64,000 nucleotides of DNA from Shewanella sp. Choline-02u-19. GTDB taxonomy: Bacteria > Pseudomonadota > Gammaproteobacteria > Enterobacterales > Shewanellaceae. The notes beneath the pieces are model-generated. The model saw nothing but the letters and a program-made list of their open reading frames with translations, was not told the DNA's origin and did no database searches. The stretch covers positions 1 through 64,000 of the forward strand of contig NZ_PJBE01000011.1 of NCBI RefSeq assembly GCF_002836205.1, given 5' to 3'. Within the stretch, counting starts at the first letter, position 1. The number at the start of each line of letters is the position of its first letter. Shown here one piece after another: positions 9,038 to 18,191 of the stretch. The position numbers were made by a program, and so were the translations under genes.

Positions 9038-9142
9038 CTTCACGCCCTCTTTTGAAGTCGCGAAGACAGAAAACCGGCCATTATATAGACCTTATTCCGA
9101 TCGTCAAAATTTACAGCGTAACTCACTGAATATCTTTCTAAG

Positions 9143-10612
9143 TTACCCATTTTTATCTTCAGCATGTTTTGAGTCAAAGCCCAAATTTGACTGTGCCAAA
9201 TTTCGCGATAACAAGCCAATGTTACCCGCCCCTTGAGTGAGAAGGAGATCACCGTGTTGAAGTAGTTCCGGCAACACGGTTTGCAGCTGCTCGGCACTGG
9301 CAACAAAAACAGGTTCGAGCTGACCACGAACGCGGATAGAGCGACATAATGCCCGACTATCCGCTCCCGGTATAGGCGCTTCACCAGCGGCATAAACATC
9401 AAGCAATAACAAGCAATCAACTTGAGACAGTACTTCAACAAAGTCTTCGTAAAGATCGCGAGTGCGGCTGTAACGGTGCGGCTGATAGATCATCACCAAT
9501 CTTCGTTCAGGCCATCCCTGTCTAGCCGCTTTAATAGTGGCTGCTACCTCACTAGGATGATGACCATAATCATCAACCAGTTTGATCTCACCTTTACGGG
9601 TTTCAAAATCTCCAACTTGCTGGAAACGGCGGCCAATCCCTTGGAACTCAGCCAATGCTTTAATGATTGCTTCGTCTTCAATGTCATCTTCACTTGCTAC
9701 CGCAATTGCCGCTAATGCATTGAGCACATTGTGCTCACCCGGCAGGTTGACAGACAATTGCAGATCTTCAACGCCATTACGCTTAACGGTAAATTGGCTG
9801 CTATAACCAGTTTGCGAGAAGTCAGTGGCTTGTACATCAGCCTCTTCACTAAAACCATAAGTGACTATTTTTCTACTAAAGCGTGGCAATAACTCACGTA
9901 CGATAGGGTCATCGATACAAACAACCGCGACACCATAAAAGGGAAGATTATGAATGAAGTCGACAAATGTCGTCTTTAACTTCTCAATATCGCCGCCATA
10001 GGTATCCATATGGTCGGCTTCAATGTTGGTCACTACGCTGACCATAGGTTGCAGGTGTAAAAAGCTCGCATCGCTTTCATCAGCTTCAGCGATTAAATAA
10101 CGACTATGACCTAGACGAGCATTAGTGCCCGCACTATTCAACAAGCCACCGATGACAAAAGTTGGATCGCGATCAGCCTCAGCGTATACACTGGCGATTA
10201 AACTGGTGGTAGTCGTTTTACCATGGGTTCCAGCTACCGCAACGCCGTGACGATAACGCATCAACTCAGCAAGCATTTCAGCACGCTGTACTACCGGTAT
10301 GCGCAATTCTTTGGCAGCAATGAGTTCTGGGTTATCTGCACTAATTGCGGTTGAAACCACCACAACGTCCACATCTTTAACTTGACTGGCATCGTGGCCA
10401 ATATGAATAACTACACCTAACTGTGTTAGCCGCTGTGTGACCGCATTTTCAGCAATGTCCGAGCCACTTAACTTGTATCCTTCGTTAACAAGCACTTCCG
10501 CTATGCCACCCATACCCGCACCACCTATTCCAACAAAATAGATATGCTTGACCCTACGCATTTCAGGGATCATGGTTCTTAGCTGCGAATACTTCTCTGC
10601 TTTGTTACTCAT
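9143..10612 (-). CDS. murC: UDP-N-acetylmuramate-L-alanine ligase MurC
   Basis: The first amino-acid ligase of peptidoglycan precursor synthesis adds L-Ala to UDP-MurNAc in the cytosol using ATP. It is 489 residues long. The N-terminal UDP-binding motif is GIGGAGMGGIAE (about 27-38), the ATP P-loop is AGTHGKTTTTSL, and the C-terminal Mur ligase domain contains HHPSEVAATI. It is preceded by murG with a one-base gap. Confidence 0.98.
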   Translation of the reverse strand: MSNKAEKYSQLRTMIPEMRRVKHIYFVGIGGAGMGGIAEVLVNEGYKLSGSDIAENAVTQRLTQLGVVIHIGHDASQVKDVDVVVVSTAISADNPELIAAKELRIPVVQRAEMLAELMRYRHGVAVAGTHGKTTTTSLIASVYAEADRDPTFVIGGLLNSAGTNARLGHSRYLIAEADESDASFLHLQPMVSVVTNIEADHMDTYGGDIEKLKTTFVDFIHNLPFYGVAVVCIDDPIVRELLPRFSRKIVTYGFSEEADVQATDFSQTGYSSQFTVKRNGVEDLQLSVNLPGEHNVLNALAAIAVASEDDIEDEAIIKALAEFQGIGRRFQQVGDFETRKGEIKLVDDYGHHPSEVAATIKAARQGWPERRLVMIYQPHRYSRTRDLYEDFVEVLSQVDCLLLLDVYAAGEAPIPGADSRALCRSIRVRGQLEPVFVASAEQLQTVLPELLQHGDLLLTQGAGNIGLLSRNLAQSNLGFDSKHAEDKNG

Positions 10613-10613
10613 C

Positions 10614-11723
10614 TCAACCCTTTTCCGCTAATTTAATACAGACGTCGGCGACTCTTTTTGTTGCATCGAGTACTGCCACATCTCGGGCGCGCTCGCCCAT
10701 CTTGCATAACTCTTTTCTATCTGAGGCCAGCATCGACAGCTTGGTGATCAATTTACTGCTATCAACCACTGGCTGAGGTAGCAAAAATGCCGCTCCAGCC
10801 TCAACTAATACTTGGGCATTCTTAGTTTGGTGATCGTCCACCGCGTGCGGGTAAGGGACGAGCAAACTGGGTAGCCCAACAGCCGCTAATTCTGAAACTG
10901 TCAGTGCACCAGAGCGACAAACGACAACATCAGCCCAACGATATGCTGATTCCATATCGTCAATAAACTCAGCCACTTTAACGCTGCCATCTTGTCCTAA
11001 ATGCTGATATTCACTTTTCACCGACGCCAAATTATTGCGTCCTACTTGATGCCATACTGTCATAGAGTGGGTTTTACTCACTCCCTCAAGGACACTTGGC
11101 ATCACATCATTAAATATTTTTGCACCTAGGCTACCGCCAACCACTAAGACTTTAAGTGCATCTTCTTCGCATGCAGTATCCCTATTGCCGCCAAGAGCGA
11201 TTAGCTCTTTACGGATAGGATTACCCACGGTTTCAGCGGTGACATCGGTAAAGGTGTCAGGAAATGCACATAACACTTCATTTGCCACCTTGGATAACAA
11301 CTTATTGGTCATTCCAGGAATCGCATTTTGCTCATGCAATACCAAAGGAATACCAGATAGCTTGGCAGCAACACCACCTGGACCACTGGCAAAGCCGCCC
11401 ATACCCATCACCACATCAGGCTTAAAGTCCTTTATCACTGAGCGAGCCTGCATAACCGAACGCAACACCTTAAAAGGCGCTGCTAACTTACGCAGTAAGC
11501 CGTTACCTCTAACACCTTTAATATCAATAAAATCAATATCAAAACCATGTTGAGGGACTAATCTTGCTTCCATTCTATCTGCCGTGCCTAACCAACGCAC
11601 CTTCCAGCCTTGCTGGCTGAGATATTTAGCCACCGCGAGCGCCGGAAAGACATGGCCGCCAGTGCCACCTGCCATAATTAAAATGCGCTTATCTGATGCT
11701 TGGTCAGTCATTAATTTACTCAT
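10614..11723 (-). CDS. murG: UDP-GlcNAc:lipid I GlcNAc transferase MurG
   Basis: This peripheral inner-membrane GT28 enzyme converts lipid I to lipid II. It has 369 residues with the N-terminal G-loop GGTGGHVFPAL (about 19-29), and the C-terminal donor-binding part carrying VCRSGALTVSELAA and PYPHAVDDHQTKNA. Its ATG at 11723 overlaps the ftsW stop by one base (TAATG). A second ATG at 11711 is possible. Confidence 0.98.
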   Translation of the reverse strand: MSKLMTDQASDKRILIMAGGTGGHVFPALAVAKYLSQQGWKVRWLGTADRMEARLVPQHGFDIDFIDIKGVRGNGLLRKLAAPFKVLRSVMQARSVIKDFKPDVVMGMGGFASGPGGVAAKLSGIPLVLHEQNAIPGMTNKLLSKVANEVLCAFPDTFTDVTAETVGNPIRKELIALGGNRDTACEEDALKVLVVGGSLGAKIFNDVMPSVLEGVSKTHSMTVWHQVGRNNLASVKSEYQHLGQDGSVKVAEFIDDMESAYRWADVVVCRSGALTVSELAAVGLPSLLVPYPHAVDDHQTKNAQVLVEAGAAFLLPQPVVDSSKLITKLSMLASDRKELCKMGERARDVAVLDATKRVADVCIKLAEKG

Positions 11724-12940
11724 TATTTTGGACCTCGCCCTTCTACGGCTTGGGTCACGCTTAATCTTCTTTCGTAGTCAATTCGTATCAACATCATTGC
11801 CGCTGCAGTCATGACCCATAAACTACTACCGCCATAACTGATAAACGGCAAAGTTAATCCTTTGGTCGGTAACATACCGATGCTCGCACCGACATTCACC
11901 ACAGTTTGGAAGCAGATCCAGATGCCTATACCGTAGGCAAGGTAACCATCAAATGCTCGCTCAAGCGCAAGGCACATGTTGCCTAACTTTATTGCTCTCA
12001 AAGCCACAAATAGCAGTACCGAAAGCACCACTATAATGCCAACAAATCCTAACTCTTCACCGATAACGGCAAAGATAAAATCGGTATGAGCCTCTGGTAA
12101 ATACTCAAGTTTCTGAATACTGTTTCCTAGTCCCTGACCAAACCAGTCACCTCGGCCGTAGGCCATTAGTGACTGTGTTAACTGATAGCCGCTGCCAAAT
12201 GGATCTTGCCAAGGGTCTAAAAAAGAGGTGACTCGGCGCATACGGTAAGGTTCTAATGCCACCAACGCTACGAACGCTAACACGCCGGTTAAAATCAATG
12301 CGAAAAAGTCCAGTAAACGTGCCCCCGCTAAAAACAACAACCCTACAGTGCCCACAAACAACACCACCACGGTGCCGAGATCTGGCTGCATCAAAATAAG
12401 AAATGCATACACGGCAAATACGGCTATCGGTTTATAAAACCCTTTAGCATTTTCTCTAATTTCTTGGTGACGTCTAACCAAGTAGCCCGCCATATATATT
12501 GCAAAAACAAACTTGGCGATCTCAGCAACCTGTATCCGAATAGGACCGATAGATAACCATCGAGTTGCGCCGTTTACCGTGGTGCCAACAAAGAGCACTG
12601 CAACTAGCATGATGCCAACAATCAGCAGTAGAAACGGGCTAAAGTTTTGCCAATGCCGCATCTCTACTTGTAGGACAACGCCAGCAATCACCATGCACCC
12701 CACTAAATAGGCGCTGTGGCGCCAAACAAAGTGAAATGGATTGCCCGTTAAACTCTGCGCTTCAGGCATCGAAGCCGACATCACCATCACAAACCCAAAG
12801 CAAATCAATGATAATATTGCAAACAGTAATGCGCGGTCATACAACTGCATTCCTGGCGCAGTTCTATCAGTAAATAAGCTTGATAGCGACCATTTAAAAC
12901 GGTGACTAAACAGACTTAACTGCTTTTCATCGCTAGGCAT
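11723..12940 (-). CDS. ftsW: SEDS glycosyltransferase FtsW
   Basis: This septal peptidoglycan polymerase works with the transpeptidase FtsI. It has 405 residues and about ten membrane segments starting near residue 36. The SEDS signature and catalytic region PEAHTDFIFAVIGEELG lie near residues 280-296, and the C-terminal motif is PFISYGGSSLWV. It overlaps the 3' end of murD by 8 bp, fitting a tightly coupled operon. Confidence 0.97.
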   Translation of the reverse strand: MPSDEKQLSLFSHRFKWSLSSLFTDRTAPGMQLYDRALLFAILSLICFGFVMVMSASMPEAQSLTGNPFHFVWRHSAYLVGCMVIAGVVLQVEMRHWQNFSPFLLLIVGIMLVAVLFVGTTVNGATRWLSIGPIRIQVAEIAKFVFAIYMAGYLVRRHQEIRENAKGFYKPIAVFAVYAFLILMQPDLGTVVVLFVGTVGLLFLAGARLLDFFALILTGVLAFVALVALEPYRMRRVTSFLDPWQDPFGSGYQLTQSLMAYGRGDWFGQGLGNSIQKLEYLPEAHTDFIFAVIGEELGFVGIIVVLSVLLFVALRAIKLGNMCLALERAFDGYLAYGIGIWICFQTVVNVGASIGMLPTKGLTLPFISYGGSSLWVMTAAAMMLIRIDYERRLSVTQAVEGRGPK

Positions 12941-14249
12941 TTAACTTGCCAACTTCAGCACGGAAATCATCACCACGCACCATAAAATTAGGGTACATAT
13001 CTAAGCTCGCACATGCCGGTGACAGGATCACAATATCACCCGCTGTCGACACTTCATTCGCCAAAGCGACCGCTTCGGCCATCGTATTTACGGCCAATGC
13101 GCCCTCTTTTAAAGCCGCAATTTTGCCACCATCTTGCCCAAGGGTAATTAAAGTACTCACTTTTCCCAATGCCGTTGCAAGCGCTGAAAAATCAGCGCCT
13201 TTACCATCACCGCCAGCGATAAGAATTAATTCACCTAAATGTTCACTTAAACCGTCAATAGCTGCCACCGTGGCTCCGACATTAGTGGCTTTAGAGTCAT
13301 TAACGTAGGTGACGCCAGCAATATCAGCAACCACTTCACAACGATGTGTGAGTCCATTAAATTGCTGGGCGACTTCAATAAGGTATTGACGTTCAATACC
13401 CGCCGCGGTCGCCAAAGCCATTGCTGCGATGAGATTGGCATGGTTATGACTGCCGACTAAGGCTACATCGCTAATGGCCATTATCTGGCTACTGCCATGC
13501 ACTATTTGTCCCTCGACGACTCCCCAAGCATCAACTTCAGGAGCATCTAACCCAAAACTGTTTTGATTCATTGGGCTGTTCGGCAAGGTGAGCTGATCTT
13601 CTCGGTTAAATAACACACTCTTGCTTTGGTCATACAGATTCAACTTAGCTTGTCGATAAGACTCTAGATCACTATAGCGATCCATATGGTCTGCACTAAT
13701 GTTCAAACAAGTCGCCGCGATACAATTAAGACTATGGGTTGTTTCAAGCTGAAAACTCGACAGTTCAAGCACGTATAGCTCTTTTGGCTCGAGTAGTAAA
13801 TCCAATACTGGAATACCGATATTACCGCCCATCGCGTATGACCGTCCGGCTGCTGCTGCCATCTCACCCACTAAGGTGGTAACTGTCGATTTACCATTTG
13901 AACCTGTGATAGCAATGACACTAGCAGGGCTATTTGCTAACGCTCTAGCAAATAGCTCAATATCACCAATAACCTCAATACCCATATCAAATGCAGCACG
14001 AACCTCTGGCGTTTCAACCGAAATACCAGGGCTTATCACTATCTGGGAAGCCTGAACTAAATAACGGCAATCAAATCCGCCAGCAATCAACTCTACGCTA
14101 GGATAGGCAGCAGCCAGCTTGTCAGCCCCAGGAGGATTCATTCGACTGTCCATAACCAAGGGCGTTATCCCCTGCTCACACAAGTAGCGCACAACAGATA
14201 ACCCTGTTGCACCCAACCCTAAAACGATGTGTGAATACTGCTGTGCCAT
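12933..14249 (-). CDS. murD: UDP-MurNAc-L-alanine:D-glutamate ligase MurD
   Basis: The second Mur ligase adds D-Glu to UDP-MurNAc-L-Ala. At 438 residues it has the N-terminal uracil-binding fold (GLGATGLSVVRYL), the P-loop ITGSNGKSTVTTL near residue 115, and the C-terminal VILSPACASLDMYPNF motif. It starts 14 bp after mraY ends and overlaps ftsW. Confidence 0.97.
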   Translation of the reverse strand: MAQQYSHIVLGLGATGLSVVRYLCEQGITPLVMDSRMNPPGADKLAAAYPSVELIAGGFDCRYLVQASQIVISPGISVETPEVRAAFDMGIEVIGDIELFARALANSPASVIAITGSNGKSTVTTLVGEMAAAAGRSYAMGGNIGIPVLDLLLEPKELYVLELSSFQLETTHSLNCIAATCLNISADHMDRYSDLESYRQAKLNLYDQSKSVLFNREDQLTLPNSPMNQNSFGLDAPEVDAWGVVEGQIVHGSSQIMAISDVALVGSHNHANLIAAMALATAAGIERQYLIEVAQQFNGLTHRCEVVADIAGVTYVNDSKATNVGATVAAIDGLSEHLGELILIAGGDGKGADFSALATALGKVSTLITLGQDGGKIAALKEGALAVNTMAEAVALANEVSTAGDIVILSPACASLDMYPNFMVRGDDFRAEVGKLNA

Positions 14250-14263
14250 GTTATATGTCCGTA

Positions 14264-15346
14264 TTATCTAAGCTTCAATGTTGCAAGTCCTAGCAAAACT
14301 AGGAATAAGGAGATGATCCAAAAACGCACAATAACTCGTGGTTCGGGCCAACCTTTCAACTCATAATGGTGGTGTATAGGTGCCATGCGGAAAATACGCT
14401 GGCCCCTTAATTTGTATGATCCCACTTGCAAAATGACCGACACCGTCTCCATCACGAAAACACCGCCCATGATCACCAGTAGGATCTCTTGACGGACTAA
14501 TACCGCGATTGCACCTAATGCCGCCCCAAGTGCTAAAGACCCAACATCGCCCATAAACACTTGTGCAGGGTAGGTGTTAAACCACAAGAATCCCAAGCCA
14601 GCACCCACGATAGCGGTACAGACAATGACCAATTCACCCGCCCCGGGCAGATAAGGTATATGCAAATAATTAGCGAATTGAACATGGCCAGAAAGATAAG
14701 CAATCAGTGCAAATGCAGCGGCAACCATCACTGTTGGCATAATAGCCAAACCGTCGAGTCCGTCAGTTAGATTCACCGCATTACTTGAACCGACAATAGT
14801 GAAATACACTAGCACGATAAAGAAGCCGCCAAGTTGAGGCATCACATCTTTAAAGAAAGGCACGACTAACTGGGTTTCACCCGCCGTTTCAGCCGAACCA
14901 TAGAGGTAAACCGCAATAATGATTGCAACCAAAGACTGCAGAAGGTACTTCCATCTTGCGATCAAGCCTTTAGTGTCTTTACGAACGACTTTGCGATAAT
15001 CATCAATAAAACCAATGGTGCCAAAGCTTGCTAAAACAAACAGAACAACCCACACATAGCGACTACCCAAATCACCCCAAAGCAATACACTAATGAAGAC
15101 ACCTGCAAGAATAAGTAAGCCACCCATAGTCGGTGTACCACTCTTACTAAAGTGCGACTCTGGACCATCACTGCGTACGACTTGACCAATTTGCAATAAC
15201 TGCAACCGCTTAATCATCTTTGGTCCCCACCAAAGACTAAACATTAATGCCGTCATCAAGCCAAGAATGGCTCTAAATGTGACATAAGAAAATACGTTAA
15301 ACCCACTGTAAAATTGGGTTAAATACTCCGCCAGGTAAACCAGCAT
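14264..15346 (-). CDS. mraY: Phospho-MurNAc-pentapeptide transferase MraY
   Basis: This integral inner-membrane enzyme attaches phospho-MurNAc-pentapeptide to undecaprenyl phosphate, making lipid I. It has exactly the usual 360 residues and about ten membrane helices. The conserved catalytic elements are FIDDYRKV (about 114-121), NLTDGLDGLA (about 192-201) and the C-terminal HHHYELKGWPE. Its ATG overlaps the murF stop by one base. Confidence 0.98.
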   Translation of the reverse strand: MLVYLAEYLTQFYSGFNVFSYVTFRAILGLMTALMFSLWWGPKMIKRLQLLQIGQVVRSDGPESHFSKSGTPTMGGLLILAGVFISVLLWGDLGSRYVWVVLFVLASFGTIGFIDDYRKVVRKDTKGLIARWKYLLQSLVAIIIAVYLYGSAETAGETQLVVPFFKDVMPQLGGFFIVLVYFTIVGSSNAVNLTDGLDGLAIMPTVMVAAAFALIAYLSGHVQFANYLHIPYLPGAGELVIVCTAIVGAGLGFLWFNTYPAQVFMGDVGSLALGAALGAIAVLVRQEILLVIMGGVFVMETVSVILQVGSYKLRGQRIFRMAPIHHHYELKGWPEPRVIVRFWIISLFLVLLGLATLKLR

Positions 15347-16713
15347 TAAACAAACTCCCCGCGACCAAAGGCCATTGTTAAAGCTTCAACTACACGTTCC
15401 ATTCTCGCACTGCGAGAACCTTTGACTAATATGCTGATATCTCCAGGACGTTCATTAATATAAGTTATTAATTTTGCGACCAATTCCTTGATATCTTTAT
15501 AGTGTGTAGCACCAAAAGCAACACTTGCACCTTCACTTAGCTCGCCAACACAAAACAGTGCATCAACACCTTTTGTTTTAGCTTCTTTACCTAGATCACG
15601 GTGCAAAAGGGCGGCATTGTCGCCTAATTCCCCTAAATCGCCCAGCACTAAACACCGATCCCCTTGAATTTTTTGCAGCCAGTCAATCGCAGCACCGACC
15701 GAAGCGGGGTTAGCATTATAACTATCATCAATAACAGTTACGCGGCCTAAGCTGGTTGGCAACATTCTACCTTTTACCGGTTTAAGTAAGCTTAACCCTT
15801 GGCAGATATTATTTAATGTCAGTCCCAACGCCAAACAGATACTTGTGGCCGCTAAAGCATTAAGCACTTGATGACGTCCTGCCAGCGGCAAAGCCACTGA
15901 CTTATGTTGATCTGCATAGGAGATATTGAAGTGGTATCGACCCCCTTTATCAGCTTGTAATGCTGTTGCTTTAACCTTGGCGTCGGCATCAATCGCAAAC
16001 GTCAGTTGCGCTAAATGCTTAGATGCTTCTAACATCACCGTCGCAAACGCATCATCAGCGTTGATAATCGCCGTGCCATCCGCGGCAACATGATTGAATA
16101 TTTCTGCTTTGGCCTTAGCAACGCCAGCCAAAGAACCAAACCCCTCAAGATGTGCCGAAGCCACGTTATTAACCATCGCAACATTGGGCTTGACTAAGCT
16201 CGAGGTATAATCGATTTCACCAGCATGGTTGGCACCTAACTCAAACACACCAAATTGGTCTCCAACCTGCAAGCGTAATAGCGTCAGCGGCACGCCAATC
16301 TCATTATTAAAGTTACCCGCGGTATAAAGCACTTGATGCTGCTGAGACAGAATAGTCGCGACCATCTCTTTTACGCTGGTCTTGCCGTTTGAACCGGTCA
16401 ACGCAACACAAATAGGCGCTAACCGTTGACGAACATACGCGCCAATCTCGCCCATTGCCCGCTGACTGTTTTCCACAATAATTTGCGACACCGCAATCGG
16501 CAATAAACGTTCAACCAATACCGCTTTTGCACCCAGTTCTACTGCTGATGCAACAAAATTATGCCCATCAAAATTATCACCTTTCAGTGCAACAAAAAGG
16601 GTTTTGTCACATACAACACGACTGTCGCTCGACACATGTTCAACCGACAGGTCTTCACCGTGCAGTTTACCGCCGAGGTGCTGGGCGATTTCAGTCAGTG
16701 ATAGCGTTATCAT
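15346..16713 (-). CDS. murF: UDP-MurNAc-tripeptide:D-Ala-D-Ala ligase MurF
   Basis: The last cytosolic Mur ligase adds the D-Ala-D-Ala dipeptide. At 455 residues it shows the P-loop ALTGSNGKTSVKEM near residue 105 and the substrate motif DDSYNANPASV near 313. It overlaps murE by 4 bp (ATGA). The D-Ala-D-Ala supplier Ddl is not encoded in this cluster and must lie elsewhere. Confidence 0.97.
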   Translation of the reverse strand: MITLSLTEIAQHLGGKLHGEDLSVEHVSSDSRVVCDKTLFVALKGDNFDGHNFVASAVELGAKAVLVERLLPIAVSQIIVENSQRAMGEIGAYVRQRLAPICVALTGSNGKTSVKEMVATILSQQHQVLYTAGNFNNEIGVPLTLLRLQVGDQFGVFELGANHAGEIDYTSSLVKPNVAMVNNVASAHLEGFGSLAGVAKAKAEIFNHVAADGTAIINADDAFATVMLEASKHLAQLTFAIDADAKVKATALQADKGGRYHFNISYADQHKSVALPLAGRHQVLNALAATSICLALGLTLNNICQGLSLLKPVKGRMLPTSLGRVTVIDDSYNANPASVGAAIDWLQKIQGDRCLVLGDLGELGDNAALLHRDLGKEAKTKGVDALFCVGELSEGASVAFGATHYKDIKELVAKLITYINERPGDISILVKGSRSARMERVVEALTMAFGRGEFV

Positions 16714-18191
16714 GCATTACCTTCCGCTATCGCTTGCGTAAAAGCTCGTTCGTCGTAATTCAATTTTTCACCATTAACTTCTTGATAGGTTTCATGTCCT
16801 TTACCAGCGATTAACACCATGTCACCCGCTTTAGCCATCGCCACAACCTCTCTGATCGCTGTTTTTCGATTGACTTGTGATTGCGCTTTTTGCGGTTCAG
16901 TAAATCCGGAAAATACATTCGCGATAATTTCTTCTGGGTTTTCACTGCGAGCATTGTCACTGGTCACCATCACGTGGTCGGCAAACAGTTCAGCACTGCG
17001 AGCCATCATCGGACGCTTACCAGCATCACGATCACCGCCACAACCAAACAGACACCATAGCTGCCCTTTACAATGCACTCTTAATGCCTGTAAAGCGTGC
17101 TCAATGGCGTCGGGCGTATGTGCATAATCAACCACTAAGGTAACCTTATTGGTCGTCGTAAAACGCTCCATTCGTCCTGCAACGGGGGTCAGCATGGCGG
17201 CGGACTTAACAAGGGCAGCCATATCTTCACCAACAAGATATAGCGCGCCTAATGCAGCCACTAAATTAGACAAGTTAAAGTCGCCCAGTAATGGCGACAC
17301 CAACGTAGCTTCACCTTCAGGCCAAACGAGGATGCATGACACACCGCCATCATGATATTGACAATGCTTGGCGTAGATATCCGCTTTGGTATCAGCTTTG
17401 ATGCTGAAAGCTAATGTTTTAGACGCTGGTGTTTTAGCGGAAGATGTTTGTGCTAACCATGACGCGCCAGTTGCGTCATCACAATTAATCAGCCCTGCGC
17501 GTAAAGAGCTAAAATGAAAAAGTCGCTGCTTGGCCGCTCCATAAGCCTCCATCGTGTGATGATAATCAAGATGATCACGACTCAAATTGGTAAATACTGC
17601 AACATCAAACGGTACCGCTTCGACGCGGCCCTGCACTAAGCCGTGACTCGACACCTCCATCGCACACGTATCGGCATGGCTAATTTCAAAATCTTGTAAC
17701 TGCTTAATAAGAGTAATGGCATCCGCTGTGGTATTGCCACTGTCGACTAGCTTGCCCCACAAGCCATTGCCTAACGTCCCCATTACCGCAGCTTGCTTAT
17801 GTTGAAGTTGCTGTAACTGAGCAATTAACTGGGTGACTGATGTTTTACCATTTGTCCCCGTCACACCGATAATTCGTGGGCGTTGACTCGACATTGGGTA
17901 AGCCTGCGCTGCGAGCGCCGACACTTGTCGATTAAGCTGGAAAAAAGCAATTTCCAGCCCCATCTCGGAGGTAATATTGCCATGTTCTTCGGGAGAATCG
18001 GTATGCACCAACACTGCCGCTGCGCCCTTGGCAAAAGCGGCCTTAATATACTGTCGTCCATCGACCTGATAACCAGGTACTGCAACAAATAGATCTCCCA
18101 CTTTTAGCGCACGGCTATCAAGCGTTAAATCATTAAATACGTCTCTTCCGGAATAGTGAAACCAAGGAGCAAGGAGATCTCGAATTAACAT
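16710..18191 (-). CDS. murE: UDP-MurNAc-dipeptide:meso-DAP ligase MurE
   Basis: The third Mur ligase adds the diamino acid. It has 493 residues with the P-loop GVTGTNGKTSVTQL near 109 and the carbamylated-Lys region. The motif that reads the diamino acid, normally DNPR in meso-DAP enzymes, is DNAR here (VTSDNARSENPEE). The Arg that contacts DAP is kept, so meso-DAP is still the likely substrate. The start overlaps the ftsI stop by one base. Confidence 0.96.
   Translation of the reverse strand: MLIRDLLAPWFHYSGRDVFNDLTLDSRALKVGDLFVAVPGYQVDGRQYIKAAFAKGAAAVLVHTDSPEEHGNITSEMGLEIAFFQLNRQVSALAAQAYPMSSQRPRIIGVTGTNGKTSVTQLIAQLQQLQHKQAAVMGTLGNGLWGKLVDSGNTTADAITLIKQLQDFEISHADTCAMEVSSHGLVQGRVEAVPFDVAVFTNLSRDHLDYHHTMEAYGAAKQRLFHFSSLRAGLINCDDATGASWLAQTSSAKTPASKTLAFSIKADTKADIYAKHCQYHDGGVSCILVWPEGEATLVSPLLGDFNLSNLVAALGALYLVGEDMAALVKSAAMLTPVAGRMERFTTTNKVTLVVDYAHTPDAIEHALQALRVHCKGQLWCLFGCGGDRDAGKRPMMARSAELFADHVMVTSDNARSENPEEIIANVFSGFTEPQKAQSQVNRKTAIREVVAMAKAGDMVLIAGKGHETYQEVNGEKLNYDERAFTQAIAEGNA

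Noticed and set aside
9040..9441. 133-codon frame on the minus strand overlapping murC
   Set aside because: It lies inside murC in another frame, with Cys/Leu-rich low-quality sequence and no conserved motif.
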